The notes: generated from the letters alone by a model not told the origin. DNA of 64,000 nucleotides from an uncultured Pelagibacteraceae bacterium (GCA_902569405.1 CACFTX010000001.1:124001-188000); one strand, 5' to 3'. Counted from the first letter of the stretch, positions 17,759 through 26,974 are shown. Program-made: numbers and translations.

Positions 17759-18259
17759 ATGAAAGTAAATATAGCACTTTTAACTGTAACCGATACTAGA
17801 AATATAAAAACAGATAAATCCGGAGGCATTTTGGTCAACAAAATTAAAGAAGCTAATCATAATTTAGTTGAACGAAAAATTTGCAAGGATAATAAAAAAG
17901 ATATTAAAAAAATTTTAAAACAATGGACAAAGAAAAAAAATATAGATGTAGTTATTACGACCGGAGGAACTGGTTTAACAGGAAGAGATATTACTCCTGA
18001 GGCATTAGATGAAATTGCGGATAAACATATACCAGGATTTGGAGAGATTTTTAGATATTATAGTCTAGAAACAGTTGGCACTTCATCAATCCAATCAAGA
18101 GCGTGTGCGGTTCTTGCAAACGGAAAATACATATTTGCTTTACCGGGTTCTTCAGGAGGCGTTACAGATGCGTGGGATAAAATTTTAATACATCAATTAG
18201 ATATCAATCACAAACCTTGTAATTTTGTAGAGCTATTTCCAAGGCTTAAAGAAAAATAA
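17759..18259 (+). CDS. moaB: Molybdenum cofactor biosynthesis protein MoaB/MogA family
   Basis: Adenylates molybdopterin before metal insertion. The 166-residue protein has the MoCF-binding fold with TTGGTGLTGRDITPEAL (about 67-83) and FALPGSSGGVTDAW (about 127-140), and the motif FRYYSLETVGTSSIQSRA typical of MoaB. It is the first of several cofactor genes in the window; the others lie at 25.9-29.9 kb. The molybdenum hydroxylase at 20-24 kb is the obvious client. Confidence 0.93.
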   Translation: MKVNIALLTVTDTRNIKTDKSGGILVNKIKEANHNLVERKICKDNKKDIKKILKQWTKKKNIDVVITTGGTGLTGRDITPEALDEIADKHIPGFGEIFRYYSLETVGTSSIQSRACAVLANGKYIFALPGSSGGVTDAWDKILIHQLDINHKPCNFVELFPRLKEK

Positions 18260-18265
18260 AAAAAC

Positions 18266-19120
18266 TTATTTATTTTCTCTTGTGGCAATAAACACTCCAA
18301 TGGAAGCTATTGCAAAACCAAAAATATCATAAATATTTAAAGTTTCGTTTAAAAAAATCCATGCAATTACAGCAGAAGTAGCTGGAATTAAAAAAAATAC
18401 AGATACAGTTTTGCTAGCTGAATTGTGTTTAATTAAATACATCAAAATAGTAAAAGCACCGAAAGAAACTAACAATATCTGGTGGGTCATCGCGATTATA
18501 AAAGTTGAAGAGAAATCTATGTAAGGTTTTGCAAAAAGCAAAATTACAATTAGATGAAATATAAATCCACCAATAGCTTGATACATATTGCTCACTGGTA
18601 GAGATAAGTTATTGCTTAATTTTTTTTGCCATAAAGTTGCACTAGTTACTGCTATTAAAGATACAAATACTGAAATTATACCAATTGTGGGCAACTCTGT
18701 ACCAACATCAAGACCCAAAACTATTGCTGCACCTAAAAAACCAAGCGTGACACCAATCCATTGTTTCCATGTAATTTTTTCATTTAGCAATGGACCTGCT
18801 AAAGCGTTAGTTAGAACTGGGTTAAGAGTTACTATTAATGCAGCAATTCCAGTTGGCAAACCTTTTGATATAGAAAAAAATACACCTCCAAGATAAAAAC
18901 CATGAAATAAAACACCACTAAAGATGGATTCAAATACATTTTTTTTTGGTACTAAAATTTTTTGTTGTTTAAAAACTGAAAATAAAAAAAAGCCAAATGC
19001 TACGATTGAAAATCTAAATGCTAAAGCTGCAAAAGGGTCGCTATAGTCGACAATAGGTTTTGTGGTTATAAAAGCCGAAGACCAAAGAAGCACAAATATT
19101 AATGGAAACAATCTAATCAT
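18266..19120 (-). CDS. EamA-family (DMT) transporter
   Basis: A 284-residue inner-membrane protein with ten predicted segments in two EamA repeats. It begins LFPLIFVLLWSSAFITTKP, the usual family start, and has NALAGPLLNEKITWKQWIG at the end of the first repeat and FLIPATSAVIAWIFLNE in the second. The substrate is unknown. It ends convergently with moaB, six bases apart. It is the second of three EamA genes in the window. Confidence 0.9.
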   Translation of the reverse strand: MIRLFPLIFVLLWSSAFITTKPIVDYSDPFAALAFRFSIVAFGFFLFSVFKQQKILVPKKNVFESIFSGVLFHGFYLGGVFFSISKGLPTGIAALIVTLNPVLTNALAGPLLNEKITWKQWIGVTLGFLGAAIVLGLDVGTELPTIGIISVFVSLIAVTSATLWQKKLSNNLSLPVSNMYQAIGGFIFHLIVILLFAKPYIDFSSTFIIAMTHQILLVSFGAFTILMYLIKHNSASKTVSVFFLIPATSAVIAWIFLNETLNIYDIFGFAIASIGVFIATRENK

Positions 19121-19135
19121 TTAAATGAAAAATAT

Positions 19136-19381
19136 TTATTTTTGATATTTTTCTTTCCACTCAGAGTAGGGTATCCCATAAACATGCTTTCTCGCATCAG
19201 GATCTGAAATTTCAATTCCTTTTTTTTCTGCTTCTTCTCTGTACCATTTAGATAAACAGTTTCTACAAAAACCAGCAAGATTCATCAAATCTATATTTTG
19301 TACATCTTTTCTCTCTCTTAAATGATTTAACAATCTATCGAAAGCAGCAGATTGTAATTCTTTTTTTGTATTATCATCCAT
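19136..19381 (-). CDS. DUF1244-family protein
   Basis: An 81-residue protein. MNLAGFCRNCLSKWYREEA (about 39-57) and HVYGIPYSEWKEKYQ at the end match DUF1244, a small proteobacterial family of unknown function. The CxxC pair in CRNC may bind a metal. It is divergent from coxG, with the two starts separated by 29 bases, and lies 15 bases upstream of the EamA gene on the same strand. Confidence 0.9.
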   Translation of the reverse strand: MDDNTKKELQSAAFDRLLNHLRERKDVQNIDLMNLAGFCRNCLSKWYREEAEKKGIEISDPDARKHVYGIPYSEWKEKYQK

Positions 19382-19410
19382 AATTTTTTATGTTAAGTTT
19401 TATTATAGTT

Positions 19411-19983
19411 ATGAAATTAAGCGGATCTTATCAAATAAATTTAGAAAAACAAAAAGTTTGGGAAGCTTTAAATAATCCAGAAATTTTAAAAGAAGCCATA
19501 CCAGGGTGTGAAGAATTTGTTAAAAAGTCGGAAACGGAATTTACTGCCACTGCTACAAATAAAATTGGCCCATTTAACGCAAGTTTTACGGGTGATATTG
19601 AATTAAAAGAAATTAATGCACCAAATAGTTACGTTATTGAAGGATCAGGAAATTCAGCTGTTGGTTTTGCGTCAGGTTCTGCCAAAGTTAGTCTTGAAGA
19701 TTTTGAAGGTGGTACAAAACTTGTTTATGAAGTTGATGCTAATGTTGGCGGAAAAATTGCTCAAGTTGGCTCAAGGTTAATTGATATGACAGCAAAAAAA
19801 ATGGCAGATATTTTTTTTGGTAAATTTTCTGAATTAATTTCAACTAAAAAAACTCCATCTATAGAGCTGCCGACTGACACCGAAAAAGAAACTTCGGTAA
19901 ATAAAAAATCTAATAAAAATATTTATATCTATTCATCAATAGTAGTTTTGACTCTCATAATTATAGTATTTTTTATAATTTGA
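19411..19983 (+). CDS. coxG: CoxG-family protein with C-terminal membrane anchor
   Basis: A 190-residue SRPBCC (START-like) domain protein of the CoxG/DUF1857 group, encoded beside molybdenum hydroxylases and thought to help attach them to the membrane. The start at 19411 gives MKLSGSYQINLEKQKVWEAL, the standard family opening; an in-frame ATG at 19390 would only add a short hydrophobic stub. The pocket domain ends near residue 150. After a Lys/Thr-rich linker comes one membrane helix, YIYSSIVVLTLIIIVFFII, at the extreme C-terminus. It precedes coxS by about 90 bases. Confidence 0.88.
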   Translation: MKLSGSYQINLEKQKVWEALNNPEILKEAIPGCEEFVKKSETEFTATATNKIGPFNASFTGDIELKEINAPNSYVIEGSGNSAVGFASGSAKVSLEDFEGGTKLVYEVDANVGGKIAQVGSRLIDMTAKKMADIFFGKFSELISTKKTPSIELPTDTEKETSVNKKSNKNIYIYSSIVVLTLIIIVFFII

Positions 19984-20076
19984 TTCGCGCAATACTAGAA
20001 TTTAATTTTCTTATACAATTGAAGATCAATTAGTATTATGTTTAACTAGTGAAATTTTTTCAAGGAAGGGAAGACT

Positions 20077-20538
20077 ATGAAAAAAATTACATTAGAGGTT
20101 AATGGCAAAAAAGTATCAAAAGAAGTTCCTGATCATACAGTTCTTTCAGTTTTTTTAAGAGAAGTTTTAAATTTGACAGGCACACACGTTGGATGTGATA
20201 CGAGCCAGTGTGGAGCATGCGTTGTTCATGCAGACGGTAAATCTATTAAAAGCTGTACAGCCTTAGCAGCCGATCTTGATGGTTCAAAAGTCACAACAAT
20301 TGAAGGCCTTGTATCTAACGGCAAAATGCATCCAATGCAGGAAGCATTTAAAAAATTACATGGTCTTCAGTGCGGATTTTGTACTCCAGGAATGGTTATG
20401 AGCGCTATAGATTTACTTAAACATAAAAAGAATCCTAGTGACAAAGAAATAAGAGATTGGTTAGAAGGAAATATTTGTCGATGCACAGGTTATCAAAATA
20501 TAGTAGCTGCAGTAAAAGAAGCTGCAACAAAAATGTAA
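20077..20538 (+). CDS. coxS: Form II carbon monoxide dehydrogenase-like, small [2Fe-2S] subunit
   Basis: Electron-transfer subunit with two [2Fe-2S] clusters. Ligands of the plant-type cluster are in [13 protein letters not shown] and KSCTALA; those of the second cluster are in [10 protein letters not shown] and [13 protein letters not shown]. Length 153 is normal. GGAAGGGAAG upstream provides a ribosome site. The order small-large-medium (S-L-M) that follows is characteristic of form II enzymes, whereas form I clusters are M-S-L. Confidence 0.95.
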   Translation: MKKITLEVNGKKVSKEVPDHTVLSVFLREVLNLTGTHVGCDTSQCGACVVHADGKSIKSCTALAADLDGSKVTTIEGLVSNGKMHPMQEAFKKLHGLQCGFCTPGMVMSAIDLLKHKKNPSDKEIRDWLEGNICRCTGYQNIVAAVKEAATKM

Positions 20539-20540
20539 AA

Positions 20541-20549
20541 GAAGGAGAT
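20541..20549 (+). promoter_or_regulatory. Strong ribosome-binding site of coxL
   Basis: GAAGGAGAT lies seven bases before the coxL ATG. Near-consensus Shine-Dalgarno sequences are uncommon in this window, so it suggests strong translation of the catalytic subunit. Confidence 0.6.
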
Positions 20550-20556
20550 ATTTATA

Positions 20557-22932
20557 ATGGCAAGTTTAGTTGGATCTAGAGTTGAAAGAAAAGAAGATAA
20601 AAAGCTTTTAACAGGTAGAGGAAAGTACACAGCAGATGTAACTTTTGCTCACCAAACGTACGCATATTTTGTTCGTTCACCACACGCTAGAGCACAAATT
20701 AAAAATGTAGATATTTCTAAAGCAAAAAAAGCTTCTGGAGTAGTAGCTGTGCTTACAGGAAAAGACATAGCTAACGATAAAATTGGAGGATTAATCGCAG
20801 GTTGGAGAATTAAAAGTGAAGATGGCTCTGATATGAAAGTGCCCGCACATCCTCCTTTAGCCAGTGAAAGTGTCAACTATGTAGGCGACCATGTTGCTGT
20901 AGTAATAGCAGAAAGTCTTGATGAAGCACGAAATGCAGCTGAATTAGTAAAAGTTGATTACAAAGTATTAAAAGCAGTCGTAAAAACAGACGAAGCAATG
21001 AAATCAGATAGTATTTATAAAGACATACCAAAAAATTTGTGCTTTGATTGGTTGTTAGGAGATAGGGCTAAAGTAAAAGAAGCTTTTGATAGTGCAGATA
21101 AAATAATTAAAGTAGATTTAATAAATAATAGATTAGTTCCAAATGCCATGGAACCAAGAGCAGCTAATGCTGATTACAATCCTTCAACAGAAGAAATAAC
21201 TTTATATACAACAAGTCAAAACCCACACTTAGCAAGAATAATTATTTCAGCATTCAACGGTGTTGCTCCTGAGAATAAATTAAGAGTAATAGCTCCAGAT
21301 GTTGGTGGAGGATTTGGTTCAAAAATTTATCCTTACGCAGAAGAAGTAGTTTGTAGTTGGGCATCTAAAAAAATTGAAAGACCTGTAAAATGGGTTGCAG
21401 ATAGAACTGAATCTTTTTTATCTGATTGTCATGGAAGAGATCATGTAACTCATGCTGAACTTGCTGTTAAAAGCGATGGAACTTTCTTAGGTTTTAAAAA
21501 TGAAACAATAGCTAATATTGGAGCTTATGCATCTGTTTTTGCAACAGTTACACCAACTTATTTATTTGGTCCATGTGCAACAGGAGTTTATAAAATGCCA
21601 GCAGCGTACAGTAACGTTAAAGCTGTTTTTACAAATACAGCTCCGGTTGATGCATATAGAGGAGCTGGAAGACCAGAAGCAACATATACAATAGAAGTAC
21701 TTGTTGAAAAAGCAGCAAGGGAACTTGGAATGGATCCAGCGGAAATTAGAATGAAAAACTTTCCAACAGAATTTCCTTTCCAACAAACATTGGTGCATTC
21801 TGTGGATTCAGGCGATTATAATGCAGGTTTAAAGAAAGCAATGGAAGTTGCTGACTATAAAGGATTTGAAAAAAGAAGAAAAGATTCAGAAGCGAATGGA
21901 AAAATTAGAGGAATAGGTTTTTGCACTTACTTTGAAGCTTGCGGTATTGCACCTTCAGCAGTTGTAATGTCTCTTGGATGTGGAATTGGTTTATGGGAAT
22001 CTGCAGAAGTGAGATTTAATCCAACAGGAAATGTAACAGTTTTCACAGGATCGCATAGCCATGGTCAAGGACATGACACAACTTTTGCGCAAATAGCTGC
22101 AGATCAATTAGGTGTACCTTTAGAGAATATAGAAATTTCTCACGGTGATACTGACAAAGGTCCATTTGGATATGGAACATATGGCTCAAGATCATTAACA
22201 GTAGGTGGGACTGCTATTGTAAAAGCTTGTGAAAAAATAATAGCTAAAGGAAAAAAAGTTGCTGCTAAAATGTTAGAAGTTAATGAAAGCGACGTAGAGT
22301 TTAAAGATGGTGAATTTATAGTTGCTAAATCTAATCAAAAGAAAACTATTGGCGAAGTAGCTTTTGCTTGTTATTTACCAGGCACTTATGGAGAAGTTAA
22401 ATCTCCTCTTCCTGAAGGAGAGGAACCAGGTTTAAAAGAAAGTTCATTCTTTGATCCAGGTAATTTCTCGTTTCCAGCAGGCTCACATATTTGTGAGGTT
22501 GAAATAGACCCAGACACTGGAACTACTGAAGTAGCAAAATACACAGCTGTAGATGACTTTGGTACAATTATAAATCCTTTAATTGTTGAGGGACAAGTTC
22601 ATGGTGGCTTAGTTCAAGGTATAGGGCAAGCACTTTATGAAAATTGTCATTACGATGATTCTGGTCAACTAGTAACAGCATCTTATATGGATTATACAAT
22701 GCCAAGAGCTGACAACTTTCCTGAATTTAAGTTGGGCTTTACATGTACACCAGCTACATCAAATCCACTTGGAACAAAAGGATGTGGTGAAGCAGGAGCT
22801 ATAGCATCACCTCCAGCGGTAATGAATGCTGTAATGAATGCTCTCGACACTGATATTTCTATGCCAGCAACTGCTGAAAAAGTTTGGAAAGCATGTCAAA
22901 AAATGAAAAAATCAAATTCTAAAGCGGCATAG
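20557..22932 (+). CDS. coxL: Form II carbon monoxide dehydrogenase-like, large molybdenum subunit
   Basis: The 791-residue molybdopterin subunit of a xanthine-oxidase-family hydroxylase. The active-site loop reads AYRGAGR at residues 366-372. This is the form II motif; genuine CO oxidisers of form I have AYRCSFR with the cysteine that binds copper. So the copper ligand is absent and CO oxidation is uncertain; the true substrate may be another small molecule. Other family marks are GGGFGSKIYPYAEEV, GSHSHGQGHDTTFAQIAAD and the C-terminal LGTKGCGEAGAIASPPAV with the catalytic Glu. Cofactor synthesis genes lie on both sides. Confidence 0.95.
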   Translation: MASLVGSRVERKEDKKLLTGRGKYTADVTFAHQTYAYFVRSPHARAQIKNVDISKAKKASGVVAVLTGKDIANDKIGGLIAGWRIKSEDGSDMKVPAHPPLASESVNYVGDHVAVVIAESLDEARNAAELVKVDYKVLKAVVKTDEAMKSDSIYKDIPKNLCFDWLLGDRAKVKEAFDSADKIIKVDLINNRLVPNAMEPRAANADYNPSTEEITLYTTSQNPHLARIIISAFNGVAPENKLRVIAPDVGGGFGSKIYPYAEEVVCSWASKKIERPVKWVADRTESFLSDCHGRDHVTHAELAVKSDGTFLGFKNETIANIGAYASVFATVTPTYLFGPCATGVYKMPAAYSNVKAVFTNTAPVDAYRGAGRPEATYTIEVLVEKAARELGMDPAEIRMKNFPTEFPFQQTLVHSVDSGDYNAGLKKAMEVADYKGFEKRRKDSEANGKIRGIGFCTYFEACGIAPSAVVMSLGCGIGLWESAEVRFNPTGNVTVFTGSHSHGQGHDTTFAQIAADQLGVPLENIEISHGDTDKGPFGYGTYGSRSLTVGGTAIVKACEKIIAKGKKVAAKMLEVNESDVEFKDGEFIVAKSNQKKTIGEVAFACYLPGTYGEVKSPLPEGEEPGLKESSFFDPGNFSFPAGSHICEVEIDPDTGTTEVAKYTAVDDFGTIINPLIVEGQVHGGLVQGIGQALYENCHYDDSGQLVTASYMDYTMPRADNFPEFKLGFTCTPATSNPLGTKGCGEAGAIASPPAVMNAVMNALDTDISMPATAEKVWKACQKMKKSNSKAA

Positions 22933-22942
22933 GGGAAAGATT

Positions 22943-23728
22943 ATGAAAACATTTAATTATCATTCAACAAAAGATGTTAAAGAAGCAACAAAATTAGCAT
23001 CGTCAAGCTCTGCCTTTTTAGCTGGAGGAATGACCACTATTCCATCTATGAAACTGGGTTTAGCTTCTTACAAAGATATTATAGATATAAAAAGAATAAA
23101 AAAATTATCTGGAATCAAAGTAAGTGCTAAATCAGTAACTATTGGCGCAATAACTAAACATACAGAAGTTGCTAATTCAAAAGAAATTAAAAAAGCGATA
23201 CCATCTTTAGCTGTGTTAGCTGAAGGTATAGGAGATCCCCAAGTAAGAAATAGAGGAACTATTGGAGGATCAATAGCAAATAATGATCCATCTGCAGACT
23301 ACCCATCAGCATGTATCGCGCTAAATGCAACCATTCATACAAATAGCAGAAAAATAAGTGCAGATAAATTTTTTGTAGGAATGTTTGAAACGGCTCTTAA
23401 AAAAGGAGAATTAATTGAAGCGGTTGAATTTCAAGTTCCAGAAAAGTCTTGCTATCAAAAATATCCAAATCCAGCATCAAGATATGCAATAGTAGGTGTT
23501 TACGTTGCTAAGCACAAAAGTGGAGTCAATGTTGGAGTTACGGGCGCAAAGTCGTGTGTATATAATGAAAAAAATATCGCAAGCGCTCTTTCAAAAAGCT
23601 TTTCATCTTCTGCTGTCGACAATGTTAAAATTTCATCTAGTGGAATGAATTCTGATATTCATGCTTCGGGCGAATATAGAGCAAATATGGTCAAAATATT
23701 TGCAAAAAAAGCTGTTGATGCTTGCTAA
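22943..23728 (+). CDS. coxM: Form II carbon monoxide dehydrogenase-like, medium FAD subunit
   Basis: Flavin subunit that passes electrons from the iron-sulfur subunit onwards. The two FAD-binding loops of the family are AGGMTTIPSMKLGLA (about 27-41) and TIGGSIANNDPSADYPSA (about 109-126). Length 261 is slightly short but within range. AGGGGAAAG lies just before the start. It completes S-L-M. Confidence 0.94.
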   Translation: MKTFNYHSTKDVKEATKLASSSSAFLAGGMTTIPSMKLGLASYKDIIDIKRIKKLSGIKVSAKSVTIGAITKHTEVANSKEIKKAIPSLAVLAEGIGDPQVRNRGTIGGSIANNDPSADYPSACIALNATIHTNSRKISADKFFVGMFETALKKGELIEAVEFQVPEKSCYQKYPNPASRYAIVGVYVAKHKSGVNVGVTGAKSCVYNEKNIASALSKSFSSSAVDNVKISSSGMNSDIHASGEYRANMVKIFAKKAVDAC

Positions 23729-23758
23729 ATAAATATTTGAGTATTACTTTTACATCTA

Positions 23759-24088
23759 ATGAAAAATTCATTTGATGAAAAAATTTTAGAAGAAGCAAAC
23801 GACTGGATAAAAACTAATCAAAAAGTAGTACTTGCAACAGTTATCCAAACTTGGGGATCTTCTCCTCGTCAAGTTGGAAGCAGAATGATTGTTAATGAAA
23901 AAGGAGATTTTTCAGGATCAGTTTCTGGAGGCTGTGTTGAATCAGCTGTAGTTAGAGAGTGTGTCGGCATAATAAAAGACAACCAACCTTTTAAAAAAAT
24001 AGAATTTAAAGTTTCGAATGAAAGCGCTTGGGAAGTTGGTCTTGCATGCGGTGGCGAGATAGCAGTTTACTTAGAACAAATAAATTAA
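23759..24088 (+). CDS. XdhC/CoxI-family N-terminal domain protein
   Basis: A 109-residue protein holding only the XdhC_CoxI domain: TVIQTWGSSPRQVGSRMIV (about 27-45) and SGSVSGGCVESAVVREC (about 52-68), ending in LACGGEIAVYLEQ. XdhC proteins bind the molybdenum cofactor and help its sulfuration and insertion. Here the N-terminal domain and the Rossmann domain are two genes overlapping by one base (TAATG), so they probably work as a pair on CoxL. Confidence 0.88.
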   Translation: MKNSFDEKILEEANDWIKTNQKVVLATVIQTWGSSPRQVGSRMIVNEKGDFSGSVSGGCVESAVVRECVGIIKDNQPFKKIEFKVSNESAWEVGLACGGEIAVYLEQIN

Positions 24089-24768
24089 TGAAACTAGAAA
24101 TATTAAAAGAAATAATTAAAAAAAAAGAAAATAAATTAGAATTTGCAATTGTAACAAATCTTTTAACTGGAGAAAGTGAAATTTTTGAAGAGAAAAAACC
24201 TTTAAGTAAAAATTTTGAAAAGTATAACGATCAAATTAATAGATTCTATAAATCAAAAAAAAATGGAATAGTTGAAAACACAGATATATTTATAGAAACT
24301 TATATCAGACCCATTAAAGTTATAATTGTAGGAGCGGTTCATATAGCTCAATACTTGGTTGATTATGCCAAAAGCTTGAATTTTGAAATATTAATTATTG
24401 ACCCAAGAGGATATTTTGCTTCAGAGCAAAGATTTCCCAGTATGAATATAATAAATAAATGGCCAGATGAAGCATTTAAGGAAATCGAAACCAATTCTAA
24501 TACCGCGTTAATTGCTCTAACACATGATCCAAAAATTGATGATCCTGCACTACAACATGCGTTAAAGAAAAAATTTTACTACATTGGAGCTCTTGGCAGC
24601 AAAAAGACTCATGAAAATAGATGTCAAAGATTAAGTGATGCAGGTTTTAGTGAAGATGAAATAAATTCAATTCACGGACCAATAGGTATTAAATTAGGAG
24701 GAAAATCTGCACCAGAAATAGCGTTATCAATTGTTTCTCAGTTAGTCTCTGAAACTTACAAAAAATAA
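24088..24768 (+). CDS. XdhC-family C-terminal Rossmann domain protein
   Basis: The XdhC_C half of the accessory factor, 226 residues from the ATG at 24088. An in-frame start at 24028 would run 60 bases into the preceding gene and is not favoured. The nucleotide-binding fold starts with IRPIKVIIVGAVHIAQYL (about 71-88), and later ALTHDPKIDDPAL, GALGSKKTHENRCQRL and IGIKLGGKSAPEIALSI are the usual XdhC_C motifs. The first glycine loop reads GAVH instead of GAGH. Together with the preceding gene it replaces a one-piece XdhC/CoxF. Confidence 0.88.
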   Translation: MKLEILKEIIKKKENKLEFAIVTNLLTGESEIFEEKKPLSKNFEKYNDQINRFYKSKKNGIVENTDIFIETYIRPIKVIIVGAVHIAQYLVDYAKSLNFEILIIDPRGYFASEQRFPSMNIINKWPDEAFKEIETNSNTALIALTHDPKIDDPALQHALKKKFYYIGALGSKKTHENRCQRLSDAGFSEDEINSIHGPIGIKLGGKSAPEIALSIVSQLVSETYKK

Positions 24769-24769
24769 T

Positions 24770-25189
24770 ATGCAACAAGTATTTGAAGAAATTAAAGTTA
24801 AAACGAATGGTCAAGGACTTTATAATTTTACTGAAAGTACTTTAGAGTGGTTAGACAAACAAAAAATTCAAAATGGCATTTTAAATATTAATATAATGCA
24901 TACAAGCGCTTCATTAATTATACAGGAAAATGCTGATCCAGATGTCTTACATGATCTTAAAAATTTTTTTCACAAATTAGTTCCTATGGATACGAAATTA
25001 TATAAACATACGACCGAAGGTAAAGATGATATGCCAGCTCATATTAAATCTGCACTTACTAATAATCAATTAACTTTAAGTTTAAAAAATAAAAAGTTAA
25101 TTCTTGGAACTTGGCAAGGTCTTTATTTGTTTGAACATCGAATTGAAAAACAAAAAAGGATATTATCACATCACTTAATTGGAAATTAA
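24770..25189 (+). CDS. YjbQ/UPF0047-family protein
   Basis: A 139-residue protein with the conserved signature IMHTSASLIIQENADPDVLHD (His and acidic residues, about 43-62), the stretch HIKSALTNNQLTL and the terminal GTWQGLYLFEHR. Some members have secondary thiamine-phosphate synthase activity, but the physiological role is unsettled. It follows the XdhC gene by one base, so it may simply share its transcript. Confidence 0.9.
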   Translation: MQQVFEEIKVKTNGQGLYNFTESTLEWLDKQKIQNGILNINIMHTSASLIIQENADPDVLHDLKNFFHKLVPMDTKLYKHTTEGKDDMPAHIKSALTNNQLTLSLKNKKLILGTWQGLYLFEHRIEKQKRILSHHLIGN

Positions 25190-25234
25190 TAAAAATAAAT
25201 TCACTATTTAGTTTAAATATATTAAGATACAAAA

Positions 25235-25966
25235 ATGAGAAAATTGCTTAGATCATTTAAATATAAACAAGATTTTAATACAACATTTGCTGGAATATTA
25301 GTTAATCCTTATTTTTTAGTTCGGTATAATATTTTAAAAGGAATAAAAAAACTTTCATCTGATTTCAATGGAGGACGTCTTTTAGATTTTGGTTGTGGCT
25401 CCAAACCTTATAAATCTTATTTTAAAGTTGACGAGTACATTGGTCTAGATACTGATAATAGCGGGCACTCACATAAAAATGAAAATATTGATATTTTGTA
25501 TGATGGAAAAAAAATACCCTTTGATGATAATTCATTTGATTATATTTTCTCAAGCGAAGTTTTAGAGCATGTTTTCACTATTGATGAAATAATGCATGAA
25601 CTTAACAGAGTTTTAAAAAATAATGGCAAAATGTTAATAACCTTACCTTTTGTTTGGAATGAACATGAACAACCATATGATTTTGCAAGATATACATCTT
25701 TTGGGATAAAAAGTATTTTGGAAAAAAATGGATTTGAAATAGTTGAACTTATTAAATCAACAAATTTTATAGAAACAGTATTTCAAATGTTTACTGCATA
25801 TTTATATCAATCGATTGTACCAAAAGGACTAAGGTCGATTTCAACATTATTATTAGTGGCTCCAATTAATTTTATCGGTATTCTTTTAGGAAAAATACTT
25901 CCTGATGATAAGACTTATTATTTGACTAATATTGTTTTGTGTAAAAAGATAAAAAACACTAAATGA
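25235..25966 (+). CDS. Class I SAM-dependent methyltransferase
   Basis: A 243-residue methyltransferase of the Methyltransf_11 type. Motif I is RLLDFGCGSKPYKSYF (about 49-64), the acidic ribose contact is in YIGLD, and motif post-I/II is FDYIFSSEVLEHVFTIDE (about 101-118). The C-terminal part has a hydrophobic stretch (LLLVAPINFIGILLGKIL) that could touch the membrane. Substrate unknown; similar proteins occur in polysaccharide or lipid gene sets. It overlaps the mocA-like gene by four bases. Confidence 0.82.
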   Translation: MRKLLRSFKYKQDFNTTFAGILVNPYFLVRYNILKGIKKLSSDFNGGRLLDFGCGSKPYKSYFKVDEYIGLDTDNSGHSHKNENIDILYDGKKIPFDDNSFDYIFSSEVLEHVFTIDEIMHELNRVLKNNGKMLITLPFVWNEHEQPYDFARYTSFGIKSILEKNGFEIVELIKSTNFIETVFQMFTAYLYQSIVPKGLRSISTLLLVAPINFIGILLGKILPDDKTYYLTNIVLCKKIKNTK

Positions 25967-26535
25967 TTACAGCAATTCTTTTAGCTGCAGGTCAGTCTAA
26001 AAGATTAAAAGGTGAAAATAAATTAATTAAAAATTTTAAAAATAGACCCCTTATTAATCATATTTTAAATTCTCTTATAAAAAGTAAAGTAAATAAAATC
26101 ATTATAGTTTTAGGTTACCAAAATAAACAGTTAAGAAGAATAATTAAAAAAAATAATAAAAATATATTTGTAATAAATAAGAAATTTAAATTGGGAATAT
26201 CTACATCAATTAAATCAGGTTTAAGAAAAATATCAAAGAAAGATAAAGGATTTATCATTGTTCAATCTGACATGCCATTTATAAAATCATCAGATATTAA
26301 CAAAATTTATGACTCGATAAAAAAAAGACAATCTTTAGTTCATGCATTAAAATTTAAGAGCAAAGTAGGGAACCCAATTGGTTTTGATATTTCAGTAGTA
26401 AAAAAATTTAAAAAAATTAAAGGAGATGTAGGTGCCAAATCCATGGTGAAAAGACTTAGAAAAAATACAAATTTTATAAAAGTTTCATCCAACAGAATTT
26501 TTAAGGATTTTGATTTAAAAAAAGATTTTAATTAG
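25963..26535 (+). CDS. mocA: MobA/MocA-like nucleotidyltransferase
   Basis: A 190-residue NTP-transferase (MobA-like) fold. It begins ITAILLAAGQSKRLKGENKL, the nucleotide-binding loop, and has VQSDMPFIKSSD (about 104-115) with the metal-binding Asp, and KVGNPIGFD. MocA attaches CMP to molybdopterin for xanthine-oxidase-type enzymes, which is the cofactor form CoxL needs, so mocA fits better than mobA. The protein is unusually lysine-rich. Its end overlaps the end of moaE by eight bases. Confidence 0.8.
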   Translation: MITAILLAAGQSKRLKGENKLIKNFKNRPLINHILNSLIKSKVNKIIIVLGYQNKQLRRIIKKNNKNIFVINKKFKLGISTSIKSGLRKISKKDKGFIIVQSDMPFIKSSDINKIYDSIKKRQSLVHALKFKSKVGNPIGFDISVVKKFKKIKGDVGAKSMVKRLRKNTNFIKVSSNRIFKDFDLKKDFN

Positions 26536-26974
26536 CTTGAATAGGGTTTCCTTTTAACCATTCACTTTCTTCATTTTGGTAATGTTCTTTTTTCCAAATC
26601 GGTGATCTTTTTTTTATTTCTTCTATTATATATCTTGAAAGAGTATAGGCCTCAGCTCTATGAGGGCACGCTACTGCAATTATTATACTTATTTCACCAA
26701 GACCCACATAACCTTTGACATGTTCAATAAACACAGCTTTGCTTTTTATTTTTAATTTTTTATCAACTTCATTGTAAATTTCTTTAAAATTTTTAACTAC
26801 CATTGAGTCGTGAGCATCATAAGTAATCCCAGTAACTTTTTTATTTTCATTATTTTCTCTGACTGTTCCGTAAAAAACTATTGAGGCACCAAATTTTGAT
26901 GATGATATAAACTCCTCGGCATCCTCTGGTCTAATTCTTTCTTTTGCAAGATCTATTATTTTTGTATGAAGCAT
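26528..26974 (-). CDS. moaE: Molybdopterin synthase catalytic subunit MoaE
   Basis: Large subunit of molybdopterin synthase, which adds two sulfurs to precursor Z. The 148-residue sequence has GASIVFYGTVRENNENKKVT, YDAHDSMVVKNF, a central histidine-arginine motif CPHRAEAY, and the catalytic lysines in RSPIWKKEHYQNEESEWL. It directly follows moaD with one shared base, as expected for a partner pair. Confidence 0.95.
   Translation of the reverse strand: MLHTKIIDLAKERIRPEDAEEFISSSKFGASIVFYGTVRENNENKKVTGITYDAHDSMVVKNFKEIYNEVDKKLKIKSKAVFIEHVKGYVGLGEISIIIAVACPHRAEAYTLSRYIIEEIKKRSPIWKKEHYQNEESEWLKGNPIQAN

Noticed and set aside
21562..21798. Cysteine-rich minus-strand frame inside coxL
   Set aside because: The many Cys codons arise as complements of the Ala- and Thr-rich coxL sequence (GCA, ACA); it has no start signals and lies fully within a strong gene.
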